NCBI GenBank assembly: GCA_001247695.2 | Contig: LGRX02009806.1 | Coordinates: 1-16,555 of the forward strand | Direction of reading: 5' to 3' | Source: Cymbomonas tetramitiformis | Lineage: Eukaryota > Chlorophyta > Pyramimonadophyceae > Pyramimonadales > Pyramimonadaceae | Length of the DNA stretch: 16,555 bases | Shown here: positions 14,905-16,555 of the stretch, piece after piece | How positions within the stretch are numbered: the stretch's first letter is position 1 | Layout: each line of letters opens with the position of its first letter | Program-made: the position numbers and the translations under genes | Notes under the pieces: generated by a model | Seen by the model: the letters and a program-made list of their open reading frames with translations, nothing else | What the model was told of the DNA's origin: nothing | Database searches by the model: none

Positions 14905-15345
14905 GAAAACCAGAAGACGCGTCTTCTGAACGTCTTCTGAACGTCTTCTGAGACGTCTTCTGGGTCCAGAAGACATCCAGAAGACGCCCAGAAGACGTCT
15001 TCGGCGCGTCTTCTAATGTCTACCATCTTCTGGTTTCCAGAAGACGGTCAGAAGATCTTCCGGGAAGACGTCCAGAAGTTATCTTCTGGACGTCTTCTGT
15101 ATATCTTCTGGATCCCGGAAGACGTCTTCTTGATATCTTTTAGGCGTCTTCTGTACATCTTCCCGGAAGATCTTCTGGATGTCTTCTGAAACTCAGAAGA
15201 TGGTAGACATTAGAAGACGCGTAGAAGACGTCTTCTAGATGTCTTCTGGAACCCAGAAGACGTCTAGAAGACATCTTCCGGAATTCAGAAGATGTACAGA
15301 AGTCATGCAGAAGACGTTCAGAAGATATCTTCTGAATGCCTTCTG
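14905..15345. repeat. Palindromic AGAAGAC/GTCTTCT repeat block (foldback)
   Basis: Dozens of cttctgg...ccagaag elements in both orientations. A 27-base exact inverted repeat links 15006-15032 with 15194-15220, so the block can fold over a centre near 15113. It abuts the broken integrase frame. It is either an inserted foldback element or an expanded palindromic satellite. Confidence 0.9.
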
Positions 15346-16010
15346 CATATCTAATAAATTTCAACATTCGTATACGCATTCGCGAGGAATACTTTTAGGC
15401 TGAAATAAGTTTGCAAGAAGGATGAGTGCAAACAAGATGTATGGCATAATACACTTCTCGCCATCCTTAACAAGCATATTCTCAATGTTTGATACACGAC
15501 AAGAGATGATTTGTTTGTGTGGAAGGCTAAGATGCTTTGGAGACTAAAATTGCTTTAACAATATTACTTTTCAATCAAGAATCTAATCATAAGGAGGGCC
15601 ACGCATATTATTATCCTAACTAGCTAAGTGTCTAGAACTACTTCACATTGATGTTCTAAACAACTAGTCTAATTACCTAGAAACGATGTTCAACTAACTT
15701 GCACACATGGCATAGGTCTTGGACCACGCAAAAACATGGGTTTTCCACTCGCTCGTTTTTAACCGATCTGAAAAACAACGCACACCAAAATACCAACACT
15801 TAGTAGAACGTGGCATGTAGCACGGCTAGGTGGACGGGCTTGCACTATAAATTGCATAATCAATGAAAATGGCATTAAGAAGTCGCAAGAAGTTTCAAGA
15901 ACATGTTAGAAGTTATACGAAATCACCCGAATGCAATATTTTGCATTTTCGATAATTATTGTGGCCACAGGGCTGCTATACAAGTCGCAGATGGGCCGCG
16001 GAGCAGGATA
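15346..16010. other. AT-rich stretch without recognised genes
   Basis: No frame of interest and no pol-like residues. Toward its right end scattered agaagtt motifs (near 15880-15915) resemble the agaagtta motifs of the satellite that follows. Confidence 0.5.
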
Positions 16011-16555
16011 TGCATGTCTCGTGGGCGCGTGAGATATGCAAATGATACGGTGAAGTTATTAGAAGTTGTGAGAAGTATCTAGAAGTTATTACTAGGCATC
16101 GAGCAGTGATATTTCACATCGGGACATATTCACGGGGTGCTGGGGAGCTAATTTCGTCTGTAAACTGACTGCAAAACAGAAAATGCGTGTCTCGTGGGCG
16201 CGTGAGATATGCAAATGATACGGTGAAGTTATTAGAAGTTGTGAGAAGTATCTAGAAGTTATTACTAGGCATCGAGAAGTGATATTTCACATCGGGTCAC
16301 ATTCGCGGGGCGTTGGGGAGCTAATTTCATCTGTAAACTGACTGCAAAACAGAAAATGCATGTCTCGTGGGCGCGTGAGATATGCAAATGATACGGTGAA
16401 GTTATTAGAAGTTGTGAGAAGTATCTAGAAGTTATTACTAGGCATCAAGAAGTGATATTTCACATCGGGTCACATTCGCGGGGCGTTGGGGAGCTAATTT
16501 CGTCTGTAAACTGACTGCAAAACAGAAAATGCATGTCTCGTGGGCGCGTGAGATA
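16011..16555. repeat. 173-bp satellite array, 3.15 copies, runs off the window
   Basis: Units start TGCATGTCTCGTGGGCGCGT at 16011, 16184, 16357 and 16530, all 173 bases apart and nearly identical. Each contains gatatgcaaatgatacgg, four agaagtt-type motifs and aactgactgcaaaacagaaaa. The period is close to a nucleosome repeat, as in many centromeric or heterochromatic satellites. Confidence 0.95.

Noticed and set aside
15140..15379. 79-codon minus-strand frame
   Set aside because: It lies in the AGAAGAC foldback block and translates its repeats.

Overview
This looks like nuclear DNA of an intron-rich eukaryote. Almost every long open frame is a repeat artefact or a shadow of another frame. Plant-type telomere-like tracts (CCCTAAA at about 6541-6567), very short exons and chromodomain retroelement remnants suggest a green-lineage alga or a relative. 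The lineage is an inference, not a recognised species.

Left part (about 299-9480, GC-rich, minus strand). The main content is a gene that no single ORF reveals. It is split into about 17 small exons from an ATG at 9479 to a stop at 299. It encodes a glycoside-hydrolase-family-28-like (polygalacturonase-type, right-handed beta-helix) protein of roughly 500 residues behind an N-terminal membrane anchor or signal. Conserved GH28 blocks occur in the correct order and most adjoining exon pairs have matching intron phases. The introns are packed with unrelated minisatellites (19, 23, 25, 37, 45, 61 and 62 bp units) that spare the exons. The residues expected at most GH28 catalytic positions are replaced, one exon has an apparent +1 shift in a G-run, and a 343-bp hAT-like MITE sits at exon 5. 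The gene is therefore either a divergent non-catalytic homologue or a decaying one.

Middle part (9480-12055). This is less GC-rich and has no convincing gene. It holds a short hairpin, a 1,065-bp TTAA-flanked unit made of two nearly identical 460-bp copies with inverted ends, and ATCGAT-rich degenerate repeats.

Right part (12056-16555, AT-richer). A two-exon plus-strand ORF encodes a chromodomain followed by a partial BED-type zinc finger, like the N-terminus of a hAT-type transposase. It is followed by the 3' end of a minus-strand Ty3/gypsy chromovirus: the integrase C-terminus with GPY/F and chromodomain, a polypurine tract and a 224-bp LTR. The integrase frame breaks at a palindromic AGAAGAC repeat block. 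The window ends in a 173-bp satellite array.
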